Below are positions 34,201 through 45,737 of a stretch of DNA of 64,000 nucleotides, piece by piece. The notes under the pieces were generated by a model that had not been told where the DNA came from, searched no databases, and saw only the letters and a list, made by a program, of their open reading frames with translations. The translations under genes and the position numbers were made by a program. This DNA is from Castanea sativa (lineage: Eukaryota; Streptophyta; Magnoliopsida; Fagales; Fagaceae). The number at the start of each line of letters is the position of its first letter. Position 1 is the first letter of the stretch. Location of the stretch: NCBI RefSeq assembly GCF_040712315.1, contig NC_134015.1, positions 52,677,464 through 52,741,463 of the forward strand, given 5' to 3'.

Positions 34201-37077
34201 ATCAAAGCAGACTTCTTGCTTAAGTTTTTCTTCAAACTTTCTGATCTCTTCTTGGAGGGTTGTACAAGCTAGTTGGTCGTCAACTTTCTTGTATCTAATT
34301 TCCTCTTGAAGGTACTTAAGATGTATGGATTTGGCACTAATCAGGTTTAAGGTTTTGGAGACGGTATCAGCTTGGATGGTGCTAATGTTTCTAGACACTA
34401 GTCCACTAAGAAACTTAAACTTGATGGTTTGGCCAAAGGGTTGGGTAGTAAGTCCTTTACTATCCACTGTGAAAGGGTAAAGGATGCAAAGGAAAGGATT
34501 TCCTAAGATGACCTTGTCTGTCATATTTTTGACAAGAACAAATGTGGTTTTGAAACACATGTTGTCTTGGCAAACATGGGCTTTAGGAAGTTTGAATTCA
34601 ATCTGCATTTTTCCACCACTTGCAGATGTCAATCGTTCCCTAGACTTTTTAAAGTATTTGGAGGGAATGATTCCTTCTTGGATGTAGTTGAGATCAGCAC
34701 CTGAATCAATTAAGGCAATGACCTCGAATTCAAAATCTTTGCTAATGACAATCCTGACTTTGGAATGCCATTTATGAAAGTTAATCCTAGTGATAGCATC
34801 TAAGAACAATTATTTGCTAGGTTCATAGATGAGATCTACTTTAGGGTCAACTGTGTGATCAACTTCATTATCTGAGGGATCTTCCTCATTGCTTTGATAA
34901 GAAGTGTTTTCCAAGGGTTGAGTTTTCTGGAGGGCTGTTAGACTTTGCTTTAAGGTTCTAATTTCACTCCTGGTTTTCTTGGTTTCTCTTTGAAGGTCGT
35001 TAATCTTAACTTCCCTCTTGGATTGGGCAATCCTATTGTGTATTTGTACAGGATTATCCTTGGGTTGTTGTTTTCTAGGCTCAGGTTTGCTAGTTTCCTG
35101 TACCCAAGGTTGGTGGGTTTGGCTAGGCTCCTGAGGCTCGACAATGGGGTCACCTATTTTTATGTGAGAGGATTTGGTGCTACAATCTTTCTTGAGATGG
35201 TCACGCTTGCCGCAACCATAACATTTTCCAGGCTTAAGTGGGACATGTTTTTCAAGCTGCTTGGTTCTTTTGTAAGCTTTGGAAATAGGCCGACGGGCTC
35301 TGCTAGCACGTCTTTCAGGTCTTTTCATTCTCAGGCGTTTCCATTTGGCTTCTAAGGGCTCATCATCTGTGTCAGAGGAGGAACTGCTAGAGGTTGTACG
35401 AATTTTCAACACCTTAAGCTGACTTGTAGATTTTGGAGAAGGAATGGCTAGTTTCTTCTTTGCTAGTTCATTTAGCTTCTGGGCTACGATTTCTAAGGTT
35501 GTTTTGTCTCTAGGGTAACTGTGTGGCTTGGTTGAAAGCTTTTCAAGGGGTGGATGGCTAGACCTAACAACATCCTCGATTGCATTGGGTCCTTCTATGG
35601 TCCAAGCCTTGGTGAGAACACAAAACTGCTTGTGCTGGCCAAAATACCTTTCGAAGTATATGAAAAAGGGGACATTACGGGATATTTCCCTCATGAATGC
35701 CGTCCATACTTCAAATACTTTTTCTTTTTGATCTCTGGTATAATTGGCTTTGTAGGCTTCTCTTTTAGTCCTGTTTTCCTCAGAACTAAACTCCTTTCCT
35801 AATTCTTCTAAGTCAAGGACGAATTCTCTGTTTAGGACCAAGATGTTCAAAGATTCTTCTTGCTGATCTGGAGGCTGTTCCATATCAGTTCCAGATGGGG
35901 ATGGGGGGGATTGCTCACGATCATCATCCTCGTTGACAATCGAATCCTGTTTGGCTGTGTAGCAAGGTGTGGTAAGTTGGGAATTGGTTCTAACTCCCTG
36001 AAGTTGAACACCTAAGTCTCTTCTAGACCTTGGGAATGGTGATCCTAGAGGTCTGGTTGAGCTACACTGAGATACAGGTCTATCTCTAAGGTAGATAGGT
36101 GATTGCCTATAGGGCTGATGTAGATCGGTTGGAGATCTAAACCGGGATATGTCCAGAGGTTGTCTACACTCATAGTCTAGAGGAGTGCTAAGCCTAGATC
36201 TGTCGAAACTTAACCTAACCATGCCGTCGGCTAGTTGTTGGACATATTCTAGATCTGGATTCTGGGCTGGGTTTTGGATCTGTAGAGTATGGTTCTCATT
36301 CTCTAAAGTCCAATTGGTTGGAAAAGTGACTTCTGACCATTTAAGGGTTCTAGGAACCTCAATTTCGGCACTAGGGTCAGTGGTTTGGATGAGGGTTGTC
36401 TCACCTTTCTTTCTCCTATCAAGTGCTCTAACATTCATGTTCGTTCTCATGCACTTGTAGTATACTCTGTATATCAAGGCGATCTGACTAGTTCCCTGTG
36501 TCATGAGGGTTCCATGTGTCTTGATATTGAGGGTGAGGGCTTTGATAACTGTGCTATCATGGATATGGATAGTAAAATCTGGGAAACAGTTAAAATGGAT
36601 GGGTCCGTCGCTAAGACTGGTTTCTATGGTTCCTAGGAGGCTGTCGTCGAATCTGATGTGACGAGCATCTCTAAGGGCCATGAGGATTGAGCGGTTCAAA
36701 CCTCTTCTGGTGAGTGGTTTCACTCCAATTTGGAATAATCCTATGTGTAGGAAGTTATGTCCTTTGTCTTTATGCTTCTGGATAGCTGAAGGGGATAACA
36801 AGTAGCACATTTCGTACTCCTTGTTTATTCCATAAACTTGTTCTATGGTCTTAACATGGTAGTCTGTTTTGAACGCTCTGCTCAAAGACCATGAAGACTT
36901 ATAGAATTGGTTGGTGGCTACTTTTGGGATATTCTAATCTCCTATGTCTAGATCTAGATCGGACAGCTCATACGACTCCGAATTAAGTACTCCTATGTCT
37001 GCTGGGATATCTGGAATGGATGTAGGTTGGGAACATCTACTGCTGGTAGAAGATGAACTTCTAAACAATCTATTCAT
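34177..37077 (-). pseudogene. Pararetroviral polyprotein fragment: movement, coat and protease regions
   Basis: One frame runs from ATG at 37077 to a stop at 34177, broken by in-frame TAG at 36934-36936 and TAA at 34810-34812. The region at about 36700-36350 resembles a 30K-type caulimovirid movement protein (motifs LMALRDARH and FDDSLLG). The central part is rich in R/S/P. A CX2CX4HX4C knuckle (CYGCGKRDHLKKDC, about 35200-35240) marks the coat-protein nucleic-acid-binding site. The aspartic protease loop IDSGADLNY lies near 34700, followed by a coiled-coil-like K/E-rich stretch. Where reverse transcriptase should follow, the frame ends. The protein is not expressible as a whole. Confidence 0.78.
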
Positions 37078-37919
37078 GATTCTGGGGTTACAAGTTTAAA
37101 TCAACGATTACAATATATATATATATATACACACACAATTGTATACAAGTGTGAACACAAAATAACTACCTAACAGAACTAACAGCTTACCACACGTGTT
37201 TAGCTACAAGACTAACAGAAACTCTCACGTGTTGTCACTTAAGTAAACACCTAACTACACTAAGCTACATGTCGTATAGAAACTACTTCACACTGTCGTT
37301 TTGTCTATGCTCTGTTATTGATATGTCTTCTCTGTGATCACTGCTATGACTTCTAATGTTGCTATGTTCTCCTCTGCTCTTGCTACTAATCCTGTTAACT
37401 TCATTTAAGCTCTGATATTTTTCCTCTCCTCTCATTCTCACCTTTCCTTATCCATTTTGTCCTCTCATTCTCACTTGTAAATAGATTCACCATTGTAATT
37501 TTAGTTCAGTTTTATGATTTCCTTTTTCTTGAGCTTTTTGTTTTCCATCAACAAACACTAGCATCCATGCGTGCCATGGATCAATGAATGTCTTGGTGGA
37601 AACTTAATGCCTTATTTAATTAGGATCACGCTATTTTTTTTTTTTACCACGTACAAGTACGTTAAAAAAAATAAATATATATTATTTTATCTTAAAGTTT
37701 ACATGTTAGGCGCTTTTAGTCCCTAGTATCTCAAATGAGTGTTTTAAGTCCCAAAATATTTTAAAATATAATCCCTTCACGTGGTTCTGTTAATTTTCTT
37801 ATATATGTTGCTAATGATGCAAAGAGGTAGCATATAATGAGTGGCAACTCATTTTTTATTTTTCTTTAAAAAAATTACACACTGGCAATCCCAATCCATA
37901 CTCATACGATATTGGTACT

Positions 37920-38774
37920 TGTTAGGTTCTAAGTACTTAGGAACTAATGTATTAGAACTCTAATATGTATTGTTGGCAAACCGTGATCAACATAGGTGTC
38001 TAGTTGTGTTTTAGACTTGCTCAAAGTATGTGATTTATGTAAAGTTGGAATTGAGTTAACTGCAGAAGTTACTGTGCATTTCTGCCTGACTCGATCGATC
38101 AAGAATTAGACTCGACCGATTGAAAGTCGTACAGATTGTTTCTGTAGATTTTCCAACTCAGGCCTAAGCTCATATGACGTGTAGGGTTTCATGTTTTGCC
38201 CTAGGTATAAAAGGCAAACCCTAGTCACATTTTTGAGGTTGCTCATATTGCTGTTTGTGTGAATCTCTTGTGAGATCAGAGAGGTGCTTGCCTTCACACA
38301 AGCTTAGGATTATCAAGAAGAAGATTACTTCAAGAACTTGATGATCATTCAGTTGATGATCATTCAGTTTCTGCCATAAGAGCTTAAAGATACACAAGCG
38401 GGGGTGCTTGTACTTGCTGGAGAATCCAAGAAAGAAGGAGTTTGTGGTCTCGAAGCTTACACGTGGTTGTGTCAATAAGTTCTACTGGTGGGTAGCAATA
38501 GGATGTTAGTGGTCTAAGTTGCTATTGTACAACTTCGATTCTTTCATAGTGGATTCAGGTTTACCTTGAGGATAGCTAGGTTAAATCCTCCCCAAGTTTT
38601 TTACCGGTTTGGTTTTCCTGGGTCATCATATCTTTGTGTTTTTATGTTCCGCACTTTACATTGATATGATTATATGATTGTGTTAACCTAGATCTGAAAT
38701 TTGGACTAAGTAATAACTTGGTTTGTTAATTAGGTTAATCCATTGTGGTTTAAGGGGTCTAAATAAACTCAACA
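37920..38774 (+). mobile_element. Solo LTR with 5-bp TSD GTACT
   Basis: It starts TGTTAGGTTC and ends AACTCAACA, 855 bp, flanked by GTACT at 37915-37919 and 38775-38779. Copy A has the undisturbed site, GATATTGGTACTTTCCTCAATTG, near 10890. This establishes the insertion independently of the terminal motifs. No internal region is present. Confidence 0.88.
38206..38214 (+). promoter_or_regulatory. TATA box of the solo LTR
   Basis: TATAAAAGG sits about 290 bp into the LTR in good plant core-promoter context, upstream of a T/G-rich leader. It sets the LTR orientation as plus. Activity is an inference. Confidence 0.5.
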
Positions 38775-39075
38775 GTACTTTTCTCAATTGAAACCCAAAC
38801 TCGACTGGTTAAGAGTAAGAGGAATATCTCTAATCAATTGAAATATGGCATACTTTCAAGATTTCTCTTTCTCTTTGCCATCCTCACAAGTACAAGAAGA
38901 ATAGCCTTTTCAACTATCAAATAATCAAACAATAAATAATTGTATGAGAGAGATAGAATTAGAAACACACAATCTAAAAAATGTAATATGAAATATATGG
39001 CTTTTTAAAATAAAAAAAGGGTTAAACACACAATCTTTTTAAATATTGAATTCTATATTTCAAATTCAAATTTAT

Positions 39076-41166
39076 GTATAAAAAATGACATTAATTTATA
39101 CAGATTAAACATTTCAAATTGAGTAAAAAGAATTGACCCACTTTAACACAAATCCATTTACCCTAAAAATTATCTCACCAAAAAAAAAAAAAAACAAGGA
39201 AGCTAAAATAAGAAGTGCACCCTCTAAATTTTACTGAAATTCATTTTAATTCTCTAACTTTATTTTTGTTCAATTGAATCCTTTAAGTTTCAAATTTATT
39301 TAATTTAGGTTTTTAGACCAATTCCGTTAAAAATTTGCTTTAATCTATGTAATTAACTAATGAAAAATATTTTTTGAAAAAGCCATTCTTACATAAGTTA
39401 ATCTATCAAGTATTTTTTTTTTAATTTTATAGAAAATTATTTTTTTTAATGGCAATTTTTTTACAAAATTGGACAGAAGACTTGAATTAAATAAATTTAA
39501 AATTTAAAGAATTCAATTAAATGAAAGTAGAGTTAAATGATTAAAATAAATTTCACTCCAACTTATAGAGTGCCATTTGTATTTTAGCTAAAAAAAAATC
39601 AAATTGTAATTAAATTGTGCACACAGGTCCTGTCAAACCCCAGTAAATGGTTAGTCATTAATTATATATTTTACCATTTATGATCCAATTCAAAACTCAT
39701 CCAGCCCATTAACTTGCCACCCATTGGTCAACCATGCATGATTTAACCCCATGACTCTTGGATCTGCCTTAAAGAGCTGGGTCATGGGCCTCATTGGCCC
39801 TTTTTCTTGTGAATATATAATAAACGCCATACACTGCTGGCAGCAAAATGGGCCTCATTGGATAGATTTTTCTTTTTTTTTTCTTTAATGTTTTGATTAT
39901 CGAAGGTGGTAATTAAATTGTAGTCTAAATTATGATTTTTTTTTTTTTGGAAAAATGTTATAGATGTTTGGGTCTCTAAGATTTGGGTCCTTGAATTTGA
40001 AATTTTTTATTTTAGTCCTAAAAAAGTTGTACTAACGAGTCTTGTTATCTCTCTTTTTTGTTTTCTTTCTTTTTTTTGCTTGCCTTTCACTTCCTAGGCT
40101 AAACTAGGGTTTTCGGAGTCAATAAGAGGATTTTAGGGCTACCTAAGGGTCTAGAGGCTGGCCCCATCAAAGATTGACATGTTGGGGCCCAAAACTGAAA
40201 TTCTAGGCTGCTGCAAATGAGGGTGCATACACATGGTCATGGGCTGCATATGCAGGTTGGAGCATGCATACACAGGTTCACTTAAAACCCAACTTTCCTT
40301 ACAGCTTTGATGCCCCAACTTCAAACGGCCATAACTTTAAATCCAAACTACACACACCTTATGTTCAAATTAGAGCCCAAGATGTCTATTATCCAATGGA
40401 AAAAAACCTCCTTAAAAATTCTATGTGGTTAAAAAGTTATGATCAAAACAGTGAACAAAAGTCATTTTTAGCATTGTTTTCAAAGCAATTTAGAGCATTT
40501 GAGTTTTGATTACTTTCAAACTATCAAGATAACTTTAATAGATTTTGCTAATGTGTACCCTAAGGGCACACAATAATTAATCTTTTTTGGAAAAATGAAA
40601 TTGAAAAAGTATTGACAACTTCCTTAAAGCACACATTAACCGAACCCAACTTTAATTACCCTTTGTTGACATATCAAGCTTATCATTGGAGTCGGGGACT
40701 AAAAGTTATTAATCAGTACAAAATGATGTGTCTATAAGTACCTCAATCAATCTTTTCAACCATTTCTTTTACTGGATGAAACCAAGACAATGACTAATGT
40801 ATCACAGGAGCTCAAAAAATACAGGCCTAAGAGCGCAAATACATGACACAAACAAACCAACCTGTGGACATCAACCACTCAAGATTCAAGAAAAACCCCT
40901 AATCTAGCAAAGAAAACCGAAACAGAAGGAGAATTTCACCTAGCAATAGAAAAATATCCATTAAAGAAGTGAGGAAGGAATCTTACCAAAGAAATGCACT
41001 GAAGCTCAAGCTTGAAGAAACACAGATAAGAAATGAAGAGAAAGAGAGAGAAACGACAAGTTTTTTAAGGGAAGAAGCAAAATTCAAGGCGTAGAAAAAC
41101 CATGAAAGCATGATTGCACGTCCCAACAACTGAAAAATGACACTTGTTCACGAGGAAAATTATTAT
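39076..41166. other. Intergenic sequence without a recognised gene
   Basis: AT-rich DNA after the end of spacer copy B. A direct repeat of ATGGGCCTCATTGG lies at 39786 and 39848. The 81-codon frame at 40264-40509 lies in a stretch (GGCCATAACTTTAAATCC...) that looks like LTR-retrotransposon spacer rather than a gene. Nothing more could be supported. Confidence 0.45.
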
Positions 41167-41171
41167 ATACT

Positions 41172-42133
41172 TGTAGACGACTAATTTTCTTAGTTCGAAA
41201 TAAATCAAACAAGTAAAATAGTTTCACAAATACGAATTTGTATTGATAAATGTGTGGTACAATTCTCTATAATTACAAAAGAGTGATCATCTGATTCGAT
41301 CTCCTTGAAAGATTTATTGATTGGAATTGTGGTAATGTGATTTTGATTTGAACATAAGATATTCTTCAATTTGGCTGAGGAATGGATCGAAGATCTTTGA
41401 AACGGAATTACAATGAATCTTTAGCTATGAGCTTGTTAGAAATTCTTTGTTCTTCGTGTTCTTCGTGTGTTCTTCATATTCTTCGTGTGTTCTTCGTGTT
41501 TGAAGGTTTGTGGTGGAAGTTCTTCGGTGCTTTAGAGGCTTGATTCCGTAGAGCTTCGTTGATTTATGGTTTGTTGAGGTTTTTGGAGGCTTTTGAGCTT
41601 GATTCCAGTGAACTTTAAGATTTGGACGAGTAGTTTGGATGATTTTGCTTCGAATGTTGTCTGTATTCGAGGTTGGAGTTCTTGAAATTCTTGAAGGCTT
41701 TGGGGTTTAATTCCGGCAGAGCTTCTGAATTTCTGAACTCAAGATATCTTCTTCCTTCTCTGTTTGTGTGTCCTCCTAAATGTCTTAAGAAGGCTTCTAT
41801 TTATAGGAGTTTAGGGGTAAGTGAGTGACACGTGGCGGAGTCTGATTGGTGACACTTGTCACAACTTGATTGGTCCGCTTATGTCATCGCTTACACGTGC
41901 AAGGCTGCTTGTGTCATCGCTTACACGTGCAGGGCTGCTTGTGTCATCGCTTACACATGCTGATGCAGTTTCATGCCTTTATTTCAATGACACTTGGCAA
42001 ATTTCTATTGGAATCCGAATAGTGATGGCAAAACCTAGCAGCAATACGTGGCGCCTTATAATTGGCTGTATTTTGTGGACTTGGTAGTATAATGTGTCAG
42101 CTTGTGATAGATCGGGAATTTTCCCTCTCTACA
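41172..42133 (-). repeat. Tat2 3' LTR
   Basis: 962 bp, near identical to 55022-55963 apart from scattered substitutions and an extra about 20 bp of TTCTTCGTGTG-type repeat near 41470. It carries the promoter elements listed separately. Confidence 0.92.
41797..41970 (-). promoter_or_regulatory. Tat2 LTR promoter: TATA box plus G-box tandem repeats
   Basis: On the minus strand CTATAAATAG (41797-41806) is a strong plant TATA box. Upstream of it in transcription direction come ACACGTGGC (about 41828, an ABRE-type G-box) and three tandem 30-bp repeats at 41881-41970. Two of these contain CACGTG (41894-41899, 41924-41929); the third has CACATG. G-boxes bind bZIP and bHLH factors in stress and light responses. 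The same arrangement recurs in the 5' LTR (TATA 55627-55636, repeats 55711-55800), where the ABRE is mutated. Confidence 0.65.
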
Positions 42134-44589
42134 AATGCCCCCTCGAGACTCGTTCATGCACACAGTTTTAGAGTGTGGTGAATGAATGAGTCTTGAAAGA
42201 AAATGGATCTTTTTATACTTGACTCTTCTAGTGAAATAGTTGAAGGTGGTGGAGCTTTTAACAGGATGAAGTAATTGCAGAAGAGTAGACCCACCCATAT
42301 GAAAGGTTTTGATGAGACTGAGAAGAGGTCTGCCAGTATTTGAATGTGCTCGTGTAACCGAGCTTTCTGAGCAAAGGTTAAGTCAAAGTAATTTCAGAAG
42401 AGTATTTTGGATCGTTGGTGGCGATCACAGGGTGTTGAAGATGGAGAAGAGGTAAGGATGTTGGCTGGGTACAACATGTAGAGCTCTGGAGCTAGCCTCT
42501 TATTTTTAAGGACTTCTGGTGAAGTTATATCTGAAGGGTATACTTCGGATCACAGAGAGAACATGTGGGAGTGTGGTTGAATGTGCTTGCGTTATCGCAT
42601 TACTCTGGTTAAGTTGAGGTAATTTCAGAAGGGATTTTGGGCATGTTGTTGTTGATGGTGAAAGAAGATGGTAATGAAGCAAAGTGAATAGGTGAGACAT
42701 ACGACACCATGGCCCTGACCCTGCATGTCGGGGACTCTCTGGCGTAGATGTCTCTGGGAAGTACACCTTCAGATGTGGGACTGGCTGCATGCTGAATGAA
42801 GTCCGACGACAAGTCATTGAATGTGCATGTGTGACTGGACCATACTGACGGACATTAAGTTGAAGTAATTTCAGAAGTATATTTTCTAAAATTCTTCAAG
42901 CTGATCTTAAGTTGGAGTAATTCCAGAAAGTGTGTTTTGTGGTACCGGCAATGATGACCTTTGGACCCCATGATGGCGAAAACACGGGATGAGGCTTTGG
43001 TAACCCTTCACCGACACCAAAGGCTAATTTCTGATGAGCTAGTACCTTGGAGGTCATCACAAGTGTTGGATGGGAGACAATTTGTAGGATACCCCAACAC
43101 TTCTTACCATCTTCACTTGATGCAACTTAATTGGGAAAGCATAACAAATGAAAGATGGAGCTAACTTGTGATCCTGGTTTTAGAAACCAGCCAAGCTGCT
43201 GTTTGTTCCGAACCACCGCTTCCATTGGGAGACCAAACAATTGAAGAGAGACTACGAAAGTCCTGTTTTTAGGAACAGGTGTCTCTTCTGGACTTGGATT
43301 TCTTGGCCAACCAATTCCACGAAGGCATGGGAGGTCGATGCAGACCTTGTTATGAATAACTCTATGAACAAATGAGGTCGTTAAGTAGGGAAACAAAATT
43401 TGTTTGAATCCTAAAACAGCGATAATGTTGTGAGAAGGGTTTCTACTGAACCATGAGAGGGTTGATTTCAAGCTGATTATGAAGCGATTTTGGTTGCTAG
43501 GTGTTGAGAATGATGAGGCCACAGTGAGAAATGGCCGTGAGAAGGAGGATTTGAAAATTTGAAAGAAGCAAATCTTCATTTCATGACTCAGTGTATGTGT
43601 TTTTTTTTTTTTCTTGATAGATTTAGCGGATCCGACCCTTCTATTTATAGTGAAGAGATGAAGAATGGTAGCTGGGTGGTTTAAGAATGGCGGATGAGAC
43701 TTTTTGGTGAGAACGGTGGATGGGAATGGTAGGCGCCGAATGGGAATGTTAGGTTGGAGACTGGTAGGCACCGACGGAAATAATTGGCTGAAGTAGTAAC
43801 CCAATGTAATTTCAATTTTGAGACATACTTGTGAGAGTTCGTCTATTTTTGAAAGGGGAGCTTTGATCAAGTCTGGAGGATAATTTTGAGGGAATCCAGA
43901 CCAAATGGATGGATTTCAAATTATGATCTTGAGAGCTTAAATTTTGGACACCGCTAGTACTTTGGAGAAGCGGATGTAGTCTCTAAGTCCAAAACAAATA
44001 CCTAAATTTCAAAACAAAATCTTTGCGACAACCTGATAGGACAAGTTTTGCTTGAACATCTTAATCTTCGGTCAAAGTTTACATCAAAGCCCATAGTTGT
44101 AGAATCACACTATTTTGAGCAATTTTGGATTCTCAAATGAATAAATAGACTCAAAAATTGGAAAGTACACGAAAGATTGAACAAGACAGGTCAATCTTAA
44201 AAATTTTGACTTTTGGTCAAAATTTGTGCAAAAGTCAATTTTTTTAGAAATTGGACTGTTGTGCAATTTTTGAGTCTCGGTTGAAGAAACAGACCCCAAA
44301 ATTGGAAAGTATGTGAAAAATTGAGTGGGACAGGTCCGTTTTGAAAATTTTGACTTTTTGGTCAAAGTTCAAGTTAAATACTTAATTTGCCAAGTTTTTT
44401 TTTTTTTTTTTTTTTTTTCAAGCGGTCCGGATCCAGGTCGATTTTCCCGGTTGAACCGGGTCGGGCATGATTACGTCATCCGTGACGTCAGTGACGTGGG
44501 GCGCGTGTCACGCGTGGCGCATGCACTCGCGTGAGAAATTCCAGCGCGAGGGAGCGCGTGGAACAGAAGCTGGGATTGCCGGACCTTCT

Positions 44590-45060
44590 GGCGGCGTGTG
44601 GAGGTGCGTGGCTCATCGTTTGGGCTTGAAATTTTCACACTTTCTAGCTATAAGGCCGTAGAAGACTGCTATATGGTCGGTTTTGTGAAATTGTGCACAG
44701 ATTTGCACAGTTTTGATGGACTACACCGGTGGTCATCGCGAGCTTGTGGCGGCGCGTGGCTCATCATTTGGGCCTAAAAATTTCAAGTTTTGTAGATCGA
44801 AGGCTGATAGCTCTAATGGTGGTATTAGTTTTGTAAAATTGTTCTCAAATTTGCACAGATTTGAATGAGAAACCCGCGGGTCACTGAGAATTTGTGGCCA
44901 TGTGTGGCGGCGCGTGGCCGGGTATCTGGGCCTGAAATTTTCAGGTTTGGTGGATCGAAGGTTGTAGAAGACTCCTGTGAGGTCAGTTTTGTGAAATAAG
45001 GTCTGGATTTTCACAAATTGGGCTGAGAAAGTCATGGGTCTTTGTTGAATCTTATGGCAT
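44590..45060. repeat. Three diverged tandem units of about 155 bp in Tat2 spacer
   Basis: Units begin near 44590, 44750 and 44908, each with G/C-rich GGCGGCG-(C/T)GTGG, then TTTGGGC(C/T)T..AAA(T/A)TTTC, GATCGAAGG or similar, TTTTGTGAAAT and CACA(A/G)ATT. They are flanked by duplicated AAATTTTGACTTTT blocks at 44195 and 44345. Confidence 0.65.
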
Positions 45061-45336
45061 TTTGGTCCAATTTTGTGGTGGCCGCCCTGACAGGATGTAA
45101 AAATTCAGACTTGCATTATCTTCTGTCTCTATGGATGAAGATGCTCTTTCATTTCAAAATTCAGCGCAGACTTCTCTGATTTTAAGTGCATTTGAGTTTG
45201 CAAAATCTAACTTTGAATTCCAATTGTTTTCACATTTCTGAAATGTGAATATAAGTTTTTTTCATTGGTCGGTTGGTAGAACCATTTTTGCTGACTTTCT
45301 TCATTTTTTTTGTCTGCTAGTTTAGCAGAAATTCTC

Positions 45337-45343
45337 TATATAA
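45337..45343 (+). promoter_or_regulatory. TATA box upstream of the 57-bp repeat frame
   Basis: TATATAAG in CTCTATATAAGATG on the plus strand, antisense to Tat2. A C/T-rich leader follows, then the first ATGs of the repeat frame about 350-390 bp downstream. It is a candidate promoter for an antisense transcript; function is inferred only. Confidence 0.35.
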
Positions 45344-45737
45344 GATGTGAGATTGGCTTCGTTCATTTGGGCATTCTTAGCCTTCAGTCTTCTTCTCCAG
45401 CTTTTAAGAATTTTTTTTTTCTTTTTCTTTTTCTTTTGTCCTTTGTTTAGACATGCAATGAGATTTTCTTCTGACATTTTTTTTTTGTTGTTGCTTGTTT
45501 TTGTTTTGCAGCTCAGTTTCCTTGATTTTTTGGGTTTTGACATCAAACTTCACGCTGACGTTCTCATAGAAGTGTTTGCCTTCATTTGGTGACTTTGTAT
45601 TTCATTGATAGCAACGTTGCAAGAACGTATGCCTTCATGTTGTTACGTTCTTTTCTTGCATCAACAATCTTTTAGTGATATTCGTCTTTGCAACGACGTT
45701 TCCATAAGGATATTCAGCTAGGCAATAATGTTATCGC

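Larger units (their letters stand above)
33982..37112 (-). mobile_element. Endogenous pararetrovirus fragment (Caulimoviridae, florendovirus-like)
   Basis: About 3.1 kb of viral sequence sits between the two arms of the Copia 5' LTR, exactly at its (AT)n run: TATATATATAG on the left and ATATATATATATACAC on the right. It encodes, in one minus-strand frame, a movement-protein region, a zinc-knuckle coat-protein region and an aspartic protease. Reverse transcriptase and RNase H are absent. Integration in TA-rich repeats is reported for florendoviruses. It has no LTRs of its own. Internal stops and the missing polymerase make it a dead relic. Confidence 0.8.
29142..37417 (-). mobile_element. Ty1/copia retrotransposon with a virus nested in its 5' LTR
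   Basis: The element lies on the minus strand. LTRs at 29142-29496 (3') and 33903-37417 (5', interrupted) have the unusual termini TATCAG...CTGATA. Adjacent signals confirm the borders: primer site TGGTATCAAAGC at 33902-33891 and purine tract GAGGGGGAG abutting the 3' LTR at 29497. Five T residues flank both sides, and copy A at about 9745 shows the uninterrupted site. Pol order is protease, integrase, reverse transcriptase, RNase H, as in copia. It is non-autonomous because gag-pol has stops, frameshifts and a polymerase deletion. Confidence 0.88.
29036..39075. repeat. Segmental duplication spacer, copy B (with insertions)
   Basis: Host spacer pieces 29036-29141, 37418-37919 and 38775-39075 are collinear with copy A (9668-11032 and 22404 onward). 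The last part matches the 3' flank of RLCK copy 1 (ACACACAATCT, then TTTAAATATTGAATTCTATATTTCAA). Homology stops at about 39070, where an RLCK stop codon would be expected. A third RLCK copy has apparently been lost here. Confidence 0.7.

Noticed and set aside
34484..36636. Plus-strand frames opposite the viral polyprotein
   Set aside because: Complementary-strand shadows of the movement, coat and protease regions.
43127..43870. 247-codon minus-strand frame
   Set aside because: It has no recognisable domain, lies in the repeat-rich spacer of Tat2, and its composition (S/F/L/P-rich) looks non-coding.
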